DNA of 11,524 bases from Tetmemena sp. SeJ-2015 (GCA_027382625.1 JAJKFJ010001103.1:1-11524), one strand, 5' to 3'; numbered from the stretch's first letter, positions 1 to 7,600 are shown. Program-made: numbers and translations. The notes: generated from the sequence alone by a model not told the origin.

Positions 1-2
1 AT

Positions 3-239
3 AGTGATGAAGAGCGGATCAAATTTATTCGCTTTGATAATGGTATAACGGTAACTGCCAATCAGCAGAACATGACTATTGGTTCAACTGATGTGGATCG
101 TGTCAATAATCTCACTATTTGTGTAGGTAAATCGTATGCAGGGTTAAATAGATTTTTTTCCCAACAGATACGACTTAGCAGCTATACCGCAAGTGTTATC
201 TGCTCCAGAACTGATAATGCCACGTGTGCTGGATGTTAA
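3..239 (+). CDS. C-terminal fragment of a FimT/GspH-like minor pseudopilin (5' end outside window)
   Basis: A reading frame is open from the left edge to a TAA at 237-239 and gives about 78 residues. It is rich in beta-strand-like segments. It contains NNLTICVGKSY, which resembles the late 'LTIC/VTLC' strand of FimT/GspH-type pseudopilins, and it ends in a cysteine-rich tail (VICSRTDNATCAGC). The N-terminal prepilin helix lies outside the window, so the class rests on the C-terminal pattern and on position: FimT/FimU-type genes usually head minor-pilin operons. The stop codon directly abuts the pilW ATG at 240, which suggests translational coupling. It could instead be another minor pilin such as a second PilV. 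This stretch has no mirror copy inside the window because the right arm ends first. Confidence 0.5.
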   Translation, partial: SDEERIKFIRFDNGITVTANQQNMTIGSTDVDRVNNLTICVGKSYAGLNRFFSQQIRLSSYTASVICSRTDNATCAGC

Positions 240-1210
240 ATGGTTAATAAAAAAATTGCGAATATTTATGGCTTTAGCCTGCTAAATACGATAATAGCAG
301 TTAGTCTTGGTGCTGTCATTATGGCTGCAATATGGCAGCTTTACAGTACCGTGAGTTCAACTACTGGTCAAGCGCGGAGTAAAAGCTTGCTGACAGAACG
401 TTCGAGCATGGCATTGCTTCAGCTGACTGATGATATTAAAATTTCGGGCAGTTTTGGTTGTTTTAATGGTAGGATTGCCGGGAGACCTGGGGTAGCATTG
501 CCAAATGTAATTAATACAAATGATTTTCGTCAATATGAAAGAGATCTTGGTGGCCTATTTGCTTTTGTATTACCACTGAGAAATATTGATAATACCCTTG
601 CTGGTGATAATATTGTAGCGGGTAATGATGTATTAAAATTGCAGTATGGGGTTAATTCGGCATTTCTTACCGCCGGAAATCCTTTAACCTTTGCTCAGCC
701 AAGTTATCGCTTAGTAACTGATATTGCTACTCCGCTGACTAATCGTTATGCATTCGATATAACTGGTAGTACGGTCAATTCTACCTATGTCTTGGCAAGC
801 TGTAGTCGCTTTGATCAGATAATGGGACAGATAAATGCTAATACTTTACCCGCTGGTAATAATCTCTTGGCTAATCATGATCAAACTAGCGCACGGTTAA
901 TGAATTTTTTAAATATTATTATATTGCAACGATTAATGGTGTTACTGGTTTATATTCAAGGTTTCTGTTGCCTTCTGGTGCTATGTCAGCTGCTCAGCTG
1001 GTGATTCCTGAAGCTGTGGGTTTAACAACCCAGTATGAGATTAATAATAATGGCAGCAGGCAGATAAAAACCAGAGCGAATATGTTGAATACGGACTGGA
1101 TTATTATAAATCAGGTAATTTTAACCTTACGACTACAGTCAACCGAAAGTAGCGGACTTGGGAGTACTCCTTTGATTGAATCCATTACCCAGTCTATTTT
1201 ATTGCGGTAA
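240..1210 (+). CDS. pilW: Type IV pilus minor pilin PilW, frame broken at about 909 (probable sequence error)
   Basis: PilW is a minor pilin that helps prime pilus assembly at the inner membrane. The N-terminus is a type III prepilin signal: a basic leader ending in IYG (G11), then FSLLN and a hydrophobic helix to about residue 37. The block DDIKISGSFGCF (residues 64-75) matches the PilW 'RDIRMAG..GC' region, and NDVLKLQYG (129-137) matches the PilW 'DVLxVRYG' strand. Cysteines 74 and 188 could form a disulfide. Mature position 5, normally Glu, is Asn here. After MNF (residue 223) the frame shifts: this copy reads ttttttaaatatt where the right copy reads ttttgttaccaagtatt, so one G, two C and one G are missing. 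The right copy continues in frame to the same TAA at 1208-1210, so the intact gene would encode about 324 residues. The ATG directly follows the upstream stop. Confidence 0.85.
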
Positions 1211-1214
1211 AGCC

Positions 1215-1973
1215 ATGAATAGAATAAGTAAAAATGACGGCATTGCCTTAATTACAGTTTTATCTTTGTTAGTATTTGTGGCGGTATTATTATATGGATT
1301 AGCTGGATTGACCAGTGTTGTACAATCAGATATTGCGAAAAAGAATGATATTATTCTTGCTCGGACGTATGCTAATACTGCAATTTTTGATGCAAATAGT
1401 GGAGCAGTGGCACAGATTCGTACATTTGAAGAGTTTCAGTTTCCCGGATTTAATAACCAGCGCTTAGCACAGATGACTAATGAAAATAGAATACTTGTTC
1501 GTAATCAGTACTTTACTAATAACTGTACCAATACTCAAGTTGCTCCCGCGGGCTTTACTCGTGGTTTATGTAGTGCGGAAAATACAGATCTAGGCGGGAA
1601 CAATAATAGTATGCCGTTATTGCGATTAGCTACCGATGTAGTTCGGGCATGTACTTCAGGCTCTATTGGAACTGTTATCAGTGGTCAGAATGCTCTGCCA
1701 TTGATTGATGATAGAGATAGTAGATATTCATTTACTTACGCAACTGGGGATGCTACACTATGTCATCAGCCAAATTATTTGATTGAGTTGATGAATACTA
1801 ATTTTAATGGGCTAGCGACAGTAAATGGTGCCCGTTTATATCGTGTAACTGCCAAGGCATTTGGACGCAATGGCAATACTCAGGCGATAGAGCAGGCATA
1901 TTTTTATGCTGGGCGTAATAATAATACTGGAGTTGTTGCGATATCGCTATTAAATAGTCAGTTGCTTAAATAA
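1215..1973 (+). CDS. pilX: Type IV pilus minor pilin PilX
   Basis: The product is 252 residues. The leader MNRISKNDG is followed by IALITVLSLLVFVAVLLYG, the prepilin-peptidase site and N-terminal helix typical of PilX ('G-(F/I)ALI.VL'). Mature position 5 is Thr, as is usual in the GspK/PilX class, which lacks Glu5. The C-terminal segment YRVTAKAFGRNGNTQAIEQ (about 209-227) matches the closing strands of PilX proteins. Cysteines lie at 104, 119, 146 and 183. The ATG at 1215 was chosen over an in-frame ATG at 1176 because it places the leader correctly and lies 4 bases after the pilW stop, so the two are probably coupled. No strong Shine-Dalgarno is visible. PilX is thought to work with PilV, PilW and PilE in the initiation complex at the pilus tip. 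Confidence 0.85.
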   Translation: MNRISKNDGIALITVLSLLVFVAVLLYGLAGLTSVVQSDIAKKNDIILARTYANTAIFDANSGAVAQIRTFEEFQFPGFNNQRLAQMTNENRILVRNQYFTNNCTNTQVAPAGFTRGLCSAENTDLGGNNNSMPLLRLATDVVRACTSGSIGTVISGQNALPLIDDRDSRYSFTYATGDATLCHQPNYLIELMNTNFNGLATVNGARLYRVTAKAFGRNGNTQAIEQAYFYAGRNNNTGVVAISLLNSQLLK

Positions 1974-1974
1974 T

Positions 1975-2024
1975 TGTCATAAAAGGTTAGATATATAGTG
2001 GACTTTATGTGAAACTGTCATAAA
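1975..2024 (+). repeat. 9-base direct repeat pair upstream of pilE
   Basis: TGTCATAAA occurs at 1975-1983, just after the pilX stop, and again at 2016-2024. The repeats are 41 bases apart start to start, close to four helical turns. They lie in the only sizeable intergenic gap of the operon and could be regulator half-sites, but chance is not excluded in AT-rich DNA. The inverted copy is at 10172-10221. Confidence 0.3.
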
Positions 2025-2045
2025 TATGAGCAGGGAAGACTCATA
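2025..2045 (+). promoter_or_regulatory. Short inverted repeat upstream of pilE
   Basis: TATGAG (2025-2030) and CTCATA (2040-2045) form a perfect 6-base dyad around a 9-base loop. It begins directly after the second TGTCATAAA repeat and ends 8 bases before the candidate -10 element. That placement fits an operator better than a terminator, since no T-tract follows. The evidence is positional only. Confidence 0.25.
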
Positions 2046-2053
2046 GGTTAAAT

Positions 2054-2059
2054 TATAAT
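2054..2059 (+). promoter_or_regulatory. Candidate -10 element of a pilE promoter
   Basis: A perfect TATAAT lies 15 bases upstream of the pilE ATG inside the 101-base pilX-pilE gap. The hexamer 17 bases upstream (caggga, 2031-2036) does not resemble TTGACA and no extended -10 TG is present, so any sigma-70 promoter here would need an activator or is fortuitous. The short distance to the ATG leaves almost no leader. If real, it would separate pilE-pilV-diiron expression from the upstream pseudopilins. Confidence 0.3.
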
Positions 2060-2074
2060 AATAAGATAAATAAA

Positions 2075-2482
2075 ATGAAAAAAATAAAAGGCTTTTCTTT
2101 AATTGAGCTAATGATTGTTATTGCCATTATGGCAATATTAGCAACCATTTCAGTGCCAATATTTGGCTCAACCGTTGGTTTAAAAGCGAACCGGAATGCT
2201 GCTGAACAACTTATGTATCAGGATGCTCAGTTTATGGAGCGTTACTATAGTGAAAATGGTAGCTATTTAAACGTTCAGAATAATTATCCTGCGTTGCCAT
2301 ATACCCAATCGCCGACAACAGGCACGGCTCAGTACACCATCGGATTTCTTGGTAATACTGCCAATCCAAATAGTTATACCTTAATTGCAATGCCTCAGGG
2401 TGCACAAAATCAGTCAGGAATGATAGTCTGTCTTGATAGTGATGGTAATCTTAAAGAAAGTGCTACGGTTAATTGTACCTGA
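2075..2482 (+). CDS. pilE: Type IV pilus minor pilin PilE
   Basis: The product is 135 residues, the usual length for PilE-type minor pilins. The leader MKKIKG is followed by FSLIELMIVIAIMAILATIS, a textbook prepilin peptidase site with the methylated Phe1 and the conserved Glu5. The segment AQFMERYYSENGSY (residues about 51-64) is the hallmark of PilE-family minor pilins, followed by LPYTQSP and a strand SYTLIAMPQG. The final cysteines (MIVC and VNCT, about 16 residues apart) would close a D-region disulfide loop. The similar symbol pilE in Neisseria denotes the major pilin. The AQFMERYY block and the neighbours favour the minor PilE, but a major subunit cannot be excluded. It is followed after 34 bases by the PilV-type gene. 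No clear Shine-Dalgarno is visible. Confidence 0.88.
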   Translation: MKKIKGFSLIELMIVIAIMAILATISVPIFGSTVGLKANRNAAEQLMYQDAQFMERYYSENGSYLNVQNNYPALPYTQSPTTGTAQYTIGFLGNTANPNSYTLIAMPQGAQNQSGMIVCLDSDGNLKESATVNCT

Positions 2483-2516
2483 CTGTATGATTACCTAGTT
2501 TAATGTGGTGCAAAAT

Positions 2517-3998
2517 ATGAGAAAAACTGTTAATGGAATAAGCCTGATTGAGATAATGATTGCTGTCTTGGTTATCGGTGTTGCTTTTTTTGGGTTTATG
2601 AAACTACTTAGTTCAAGTCTAAAAAGCACTAGTTATGCCAATCAGCAAAAGCAAGTAAATTTGGCAGGGCAGTTCATTCTTGATCGGATTAATGCTAATC
2701 TTGAGGGCGGGACTAACCCAAATTATTATGCACAGGGAACTGCATGGCTAAATAATAATCCGACTCCAGCTACTTTATGTAATACAGGGGCTAGCTGTAC
2801 GCAGACTCAACAGAAAGATTTTGATCTTTTTCAATGGCAGCAATATTTGACAACACTTCGCATTAGTGGCTTACGGGGTATCGTTTGTCTTGATAATGCA
2901 GTTCCTGGCGTACCAACTCTTAATAGCCCTAACTGTAATGGTGGAACTAGACTATATATCAAACTCTTCTGGCAAAATAACTTGGCGGCAAATGAAAATG
3001 GCAATGTTCGTAATTATCTGATTATTCCGGTACTAGCAACTACCAATCTTGCTTTGAGTGCAGTAGATAATCCTGCTGGCGGAGGCGGTGTGACCCCACC
3101 TGCAAACACTGGGGACTTTATTCTTGAGCAGATGCACTTTGGTCCATCCTTTACCCAATGCTATGGTTCTGACTGTAGCAATACGGTAGTAATGGGCGCA
3201 TGTAATGGTAGTGACTGTAGTGGTAGTGTTTTTTTTGGTAACTGTAATGGAAGTACCAGCTGTGCTAATACTACCTTATTGGGTGCGTGTAACTCCAGTG
3301 CCGATTGTTCTGGATCTTTAATGATGGGTGATTGCAATTCAAATAACTGCTCCAATTCTTTTATCGGTGGTAGTTGCAATCAGGGCAACTGTTCCGGCTC
3401 TGTTATTTTGGGAAATTGCTGGGGAAGTAACTGCCGCGATTCATTAATTTATGGTGCGTGTAACGGTGATTGTACTGGCTCAGTAGTTTTTGGTGGTGAT
3501 AGTATTGTAAATGCCGTTCAAAGTGGTGGAGGGAGTAGCTGTTGGGGAACTGGCTGTCCCGGCGTTGCAACTAATGCGCTTTATCCTTCAATTAGTTATA
3601 ATTCTTCAACAGGTGTAGTTAGCGGGATTGAACAAAGCATGTTTGGAGCATTGACCTATACTAGCATGGATACCAGTAGTTGTCAAAACGGTGGTACCTG
3701 TAATAGTTCGGTAATTAATGGTGCATGCGGTAATGGAGGTAGTTGTACTAATTCATTAATTAATGGCAGTTGTAGTAATAATTCTACCTGTAGCGGATCG
3801 GTAATAAATGGTAGTTGTGCTAATAATGGTGTTTGTACCAATTCAATTATTATCGGTGGCACTTGTGGGAATAATGCTGATTGCACTGGCTCAACAATCG
3901 TTGGTAATTGTGCTAACAACGGTTCTTGTTGTGCTAATAATGCAAATTGCACCAATGTTACCTGCCATAAAACAGATGGTTCCATTGGGACTTGCTGA
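2517..3998 (+). CDS. pilV: PilV-type minor pilin with a C-terminal cysteine-rich repeat domain
   Basis: With the ATG at 2517 the protein has 493 residues, more than double the usual PilV length. The leader MRKTVNG is followed by ISLIEIMIAVLVIGVAFFGFM, a prepilin site with Glu5 and the PilV-type helix, then a PilV-like body to about residue 185. That body includes QFILDRINAN, where PilV proteins have a similar conserved segment, and cysteines 88, 94, 124 and 140. A GGGGVTPPA linker leads into residues 215-493, which hold 34 cysteines in two arrays of 14-16-residue units (separate entries). An in-frame GTG at 2505 would put extra residues before the basic leader and is less likely. I infer that the body anchors the protein in the pilus and the repeat domain is exposed at the tip. 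Neighbours are pilE upstream and the diiron gene 24 bases downstream. Confidence 0.8.
   Translation: MRKTVNGISLIEIMIAVLVIGVAFFGFMKLLSSSLKSTSYANQQKQVNLAGQFILDRINANLEGGTNPNYYAQGTAWLNNNPTPATLCNTGASCTQTQQKDFDLFQWQQYLTTLRISGLRGIVCLDNAVPGVPTLNSPNCNGGTRLYIKLFWQNNLAANENGNVRNYLIIPVLATTNLALSAVDNPAGGGGVTPPANTGDFILEQMHFGPSFTQCYGSDCSNTVVMGACNGSDCSGSVFFGNCNGSTSCANTTLLGACNSSADCSGSLMMGDCNSNNCSNSFIGGSCNQGNCSGSVILGNCWGSNCRDSLIYGACNGDCTGSVVFGGDSIVNAVQSGGGSSCWGTGCPGVATNALYPSISYNSSTGVVSGIEQSMFGALTYTSMDTSSCQNGGTCNSSVINGACGNGGSCTNSLINGSCSNNSTCSGSVINGSCANNGVCTNSIIIGGTCGNNADCTGSTIVGNCANNGSCCANNANCTNVTCHKTDGSIGTC
3159..3494 (+). repeat. Array 1: eight cysteine-pair repeats inside pilV
   Basis: This array encodes residues 215-326 of the 493-residue protein. 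Eight units begin with Cys at a period of 14, 14, 15, 15, 14, 14 and 14 residues. Each follows C-x(3-5)-C-x-x-(S/T)-hydrophobic-hydrophobic-x-G-x, for example CNGSDCSGSVFFGN. One short hydrophobic strand plus a Cys-bounded Asn/Gly/Ser turn per unit is what a beta-solenoid with one disulfide per coil would look like. A stray CWGTGC (342-347) between the arrays may be a relic unit. Units are diverged at DNA level. Confidence 0.85.
3681..3965 (+). repeat. Array 2: about seven cysteine-pair repeats inside pilV
   Basis: This array encodes residues 389-483. First cysteines recur every 15, 15, 15, 16 and 15 residues, with a constant Cys-Cys spacing of six, for example CSNNSTCSGSVINGS. The last full unit runs into a contracted one (CANNANC), and a final Cys is the protein's last residue. 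The units are more alike than those of array 1; SVINGA, SLINGS and SVINGS occur in succession. This suggests more recent amplification of a 45-base unit. The array is separated from array 1 by a roughly 60-residue region without regular cysteines. Confidence 0.85.
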
Positions 3999-4005
3999 TA
4001 AATTA

Positions 4006-4011
4006 TTGGAG
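4006..4011 (+). promoter_or_regulatory. Ribosome binding site for the diiron-like gene
   Basis: TTGGAG (GGAG at 4008-4011) lies 11 bases before the ATG at 4023 and is the clearest Shine-Dalgarno in the window. The pilin genes have weak or no such motif. It supports independent translation initiation of this gene. The mirror copy is at 8185-8190. Confidence 0.5.
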
Positions 4012-4022
4012 TGTATAAATAA

Positions 4023-4544
4023 ATGCAAACTGTTAGCGAAACCATACTTGAATGGTCATCTTCAGCAACTATTCATCAACAGCTAAACTGGCAGTTATCC
4101 GCCGCTGATTCCGTTGATTGCTTTCCTGAATCTATGCAACCGCTTGCCAGCTTTATTTTTGAGCAGCAGGATGTTATTAAATCACCCAGTGCGTTAAACG
4201 AATTAAAACAATGGATATTATTACAGTCGTTATATTACTATTGCCAGAAAACAGCTACCAATAAGCTTGATATAATTAGTGATGCTTGTGCCAAAATTGT
4301 TGCTGATGGAGATGGCATTTTTAGTAATGAGCAAAAACAAATAGCCAGCTCAATAATAGTAGATGAAGGGTATCATAGTTTCTCATGCATGGCAATTAGA
4401 AGTAAAATTGTACAATTAAATAAAATTCAATTTGTAAAATTACCAGATACTACGACGACTCTTATGGAAAAAATTCAGCAAGCAGTAGCCTTGATAGACC
4501 CTAAGAATATTGATGTATTCAATCTGGTTGTCGCTGGTTTTGGG
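4023..4544 (+). CDS. N-terminal part of an AurF-family-like diiron (ferritin-like) protein, 3' end lost in corrupted sequence
   Basis: 174 believable codons follow a good Shine-Dalgarno, 24 bases after pilV. Helical segments surround IIVDEGYHS (residues 111-119). This resembles the 'VDExYHA' helix of AurF/p-aminobenzoate N-oxygenase-like diiron proteins, where ExxH (E115, H118 here) gives two metal ligands. The preceding 'LLQSLYYY..KTATN' helix is where that family has its first Glu ligand, but I see Asn/Lys/Asp (80-83) instead. This protein may therefore be atypical or catalytically inactive. The family's later Glu and His ligands would lie at or beyond the point where readable sequence stops (about 4545). 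The last codons before the apparent stop near 4560 are homopolymer and should not be believed. The assignment rests on motif memory. A link to pilus function is not obvious, and it may simply be the next gene. Confidence 0.5.
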
Positions 4545-7500
4545 AAAAAATTTAATTTTTAAAAAATTAAATTTTTTTTTAAAAAAATTTTTTTTTTAGT
4601 TTTTTGGGGGTTTTAAAAGGGAAGGGGGAACCGGAATTTTTTTTTTTTTTGGTTAATTTTTAAATTTTTTAAAAGGTTTTTTTTTTTTTAAAAAATTTTT
4701 TTAAAAAAATTTTTTTTGGGGGGGAAAAAAAATTTTTTTTTAAAATTTTTTTTTTGGAAAAAACCTTTTAAACTTTGGCCCCCCGGGTTTTTTTAAAAAA
4801 ATTTTTTGGGGTTCCAAATTAAAAAATTTTTTAAAAAAAAAATTCCAAAATTTTTTAAAATTTTTTTTTTTTTTTAAAAAAAAAAATTTTAAAATTTTAA
4901 ATTTTAAAAATTTAAATTCCCAAAAAAATTAAAAATTTTTTAAAAAAAAAAAAATTTTTTTTTTTTTAAAAAATTTTTAAACTTTTTTTTAAAAAAAAAA
5001 AAAAAATTTTTTTAAAAAAAATTTTATAATTTTAAATTTCCCAAAAAATTTTTTTGGAAAAATTTTTTCCCCAAAAAAAGGTCCAAAAAAAATTTTTTTA
5101 AAAAATTTTTTTAAAAAAACCCCTTGGAAATTTTTTTTAAAAAATTTTTTTGTTTCCCCCAAAAAAGGGGGGGGGAAAAAAAAAATTAACCCAAAAAATT
5201 TTTTTAAAAAAAATTTTTTTTTAAAATTTTTTAAGCCAAAAAAAACCTTAATTTTTTAAAAAAAAGGGAAAAAAAATTTAAAAATTTTTTTTTTGAAATT
5301 TTTTCCCCCTTTTGGGGAAAAAAAAAATTTTTAAAAATTTAAAAAAAAAAGGGGAAAAATTTTTTTTTTTTTAAAAAATTTCCCCCTTTTAAAATTTTTC
5401 CGGGGGAAAAAAGGGGTTTTTAAAAATTTTTAAAAGGTTTTCCCCCAAAAATTTGGGGGGGGAAAAAAAAATTTTTAACCCCCCCGGGGGAAAAAAATAA
5501 AGACCAAATTTTTTTAAAATTTTTTTTTTCAAATAAAAGGGTTTTTTTTTTTTGGGGAAAAAAAAAGGGGTTTTCCCCCTTTCCAAATTTTTTAAATTTT
5601 TTAATTTGGGGGGGGTTTTAAAAAAGGGGAAAAAAGGGTTTTTAAAAAAAATTTCCCCAAAAATTTTAAAAAAAAAAAATTTTTTCCCCTTTTTTGGGGG
5701 GTTGGGTTTTTTTTTATCCCCTTTTTTAAAAAAATTTTTAAAAAATTTTTTTAAAAGGGGGGGTTTTTTTTTTTCCCACCCCCTTTTTAAAATTTTTTTC
5801 CCCCAAAAAATTTTGAAACCAAAAAAAAAGGGGAAAAAAAATTTTTTTGTCCCAAAAAAACCTAAAAAAAAAAATTTTTTAAAAACCCCAAAAAAATTTT
5901 TCCCAAAATTTAAAAAAAAATTTTTTTTTCCCTTTTTTAAAAAAAATTGGGTTTTTTTTAAAAAAAAGGGAAAAGGGAAAAAGGGGGTTTTCCCCGGGGG
6001 GAAAACCATTTTTTGGGGGGGGCCCCCCCTTTTCCCCCCCCTTTTTTTCCTTTTTCCCTTTTTTTCCGGTTTGGCCCCAAAATTTAAAAAAAACCCTTGG
6101 GGGGTTTTTTTTTTAAAAAAAAAAAGGGGTTTTTTTTTTTTTTTTTGGTTTGGAAAAATTTCGGGGTTTTTTTTCCCCTTTTTTTTTTTTCCCTTTAAAA
6201 AAAAAGGGGGGTTTTTTTTTTAAGGGGGAAAAAATTTTTTTTGGGGGGGGTTTTTTTCCCCAACCAAAATTTTTAAATTTTTTTTTTTAAAAAAAAACCC
6301 CAAATTTTTTTAAAATTTTTTTTTTTTTCCTTTTTTAAATTTCCTTTTAAAAACCCCCCTTTTTTAAAAAGGTTTTTTTTTTTTTTAAATTTTAAAAAAA
6401 TTTTCTAAAATGGGGTTTTTAAAACCAAAAATTTTAAAATTTTTTTTTTTTTTAAAAAAATTTTTTTTTTAAAAAAAAAATTTTTTCCCCCAAAATTTTT
6501 TTGGGGGGGAAAAAAAAAATTTTTTTTCCCCCCTTTTTTTTTTTAAAGGGGTTTTTTAAAAAATTTTTTTGGGGGGGGGGATTTTTAAAAATTAAAATTT
6601 TTTTAAAAAAAAAAAAGAAATTTTTTAATTTAAAAACCCTTTTTTTTTAAAATTTTCCCCCCAAAAAAAAAAGGTTTTTTAAAAAAAGGGTTTTTTTTTT
6701 GGTTTTAAAAATTTGGTTTTTTTGGGGTTTTTGGGTTTTTTCCTTTTTAAAAAAAAAAATTCCAAAAAAAAACCTTAAAAAATCCAAAAAAAAAACCCCA
6801 AAAAAACCCGGAAAAATTTTTTCCCTCCCGGGTTTTTTTAAAAAACCCCCAAAAAAAAAAAAATTTTTTAAAAAAAAAAAATTTCCCCAAAAAAAAAAAT
6901 TTTTTAAAAAAATTTTCCCCCAAACAAAAAGGGGGGGAAAAAAAGGGTTAAGGCCCCGGGAAAAACCTTTTTTTTAAAAAAAAAATTTCTTTTTTTCCAA
7001 AAAAAATTTAATTTTAATTTTTTTTCCCCCCCCCCCCAAAAAAAAAAAAAAAAAAACCCCAAAGGGTTTTTCCCCCCAAAATTTTTTTCCCCAACAAAAA
7101 TTTTTTAAAAAATTTTTTTTGGAACAAATTTTTTTTAAAAAAAATTTTAAAAAAAATTTTTTTTTAAGGGGTTCCCCCCAATTTTTTAAAATTTTTTTTT
7201 TAAAAAATTTTTTCCCCCCAAAGGGGGAAAAAATTTTTCCCCTTTAATTTTTAATTTTTTTTTTTTGGCCCCTTTAAAAAAAAACCCCCCCCCTTTTTTT
7301 AAAAAAATAAAAAAGGTTTTTTTTTTTTGGTTTTTTAAAAAAAAAAAACCCCTTTTTTAATTTTTAAAAAAATTTTTTAAAAAAAAAAAAAAAATTTTTT
7401 TTTTTTTTTTTTAAAAAAAAACCCCCAAAAAAAAAGGGGGTTTTTAAAAAAATTTTTTTAAAAATTTTTTTGGGAAATTTTTTTGGGGGGAAAATTTTTT

Positions 7501-7600
7501 TTTTAAAATTTTAAAAATTAAAAAAATTTTTAATTTTTTTGGGGGGAATTTTTAAAATTTTCAAAAAAATTTTTTTAAAAAAAAATTTGGGGTTTTTCAA
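4545..7600. other. Non-biological homopolymer-smear region (failed consensus); no genes
   Basis: About 3 kb in which nearly every base belongs to a run of two or more identical bases, mostly A and T runs with C/G blocks between them. Isolated single bases, which dominate normal DNA, are rare. Long open frames here translate to Lys, Phe, Pro, Gly and Asn strings and are by-products of AAA, TTT, CCC and GGG. I see no gene, RNA, promoter or mobile element. The region lies between the two mirror arms, with its midpoint near their axis of symmetry (6098), but I could not show that its own halves mirror each other. Its length is probably meaningless. Confidence 0.9.

Larger units (their letters stand above)
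676..4376 (+). repeat. Left arm of a 3.7-kb inverted repeat
   Basis: This stretch reappears in reverse complement at 7820-11524. Paired coordinates sum to 12196 for everything between about 915 and 4376, and to 12200 outside the 4-base difference in pilW. PilX, PilE and PilV encoded by the two arms are identical. The outer boundary is not seen because the window ends inside the right arm. Identity this complete, ending in damaged sequence, points to a duplicated read or assembly fold-back rather than an old duplication. Confidence 0.95.

Noticed and set aside
1176..1214. Upstream ATG for PilX
   Set aside because: It would add 13 residues before the basic leader and overlap the end of pilW. 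The ATG at 1215 fits the prepilin leader.
2505..2516. GTG start for the PilV-type gene
   Set aside because: The ATG at 2517 gives a compact basic leader MRKTVNG before the cleavage site, the normal form for this family.
3161..4045. Antisense open frames rich in Leu, Pro and Gln across the pilV repeats (also mirrored at 8151-9035)
   Set aside because: The periodic repeat DNA lacks stops on the other strand. The translations just echo the repeat, and the pilin frame has the prepilin signal and family features.
3808..4086. Hydrophobic 92-codon frame overlapping the end of pilV and the start of the diiron gene (mirror 8110-8388)
   Set aside because: It is a shifted reading of the repeat array and conflicts with two better-supported genes.
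4558..4600. Rho-independent terminator after the diiron gene
   Set aside because: The A and T runs look like a stem plus T-tract but belong to the corrupted zone. The gene itself is incomplete at that point.
5389..6977. Long open frames of Lys/Phe/Pro/Gly-rich protein in the centre (both strands)
   Set aside because: They follow from AAA, TTT, CCC and GGG runs in corrupted sequence. They have no start context, no domain and no normal codon or amino-acid variety.
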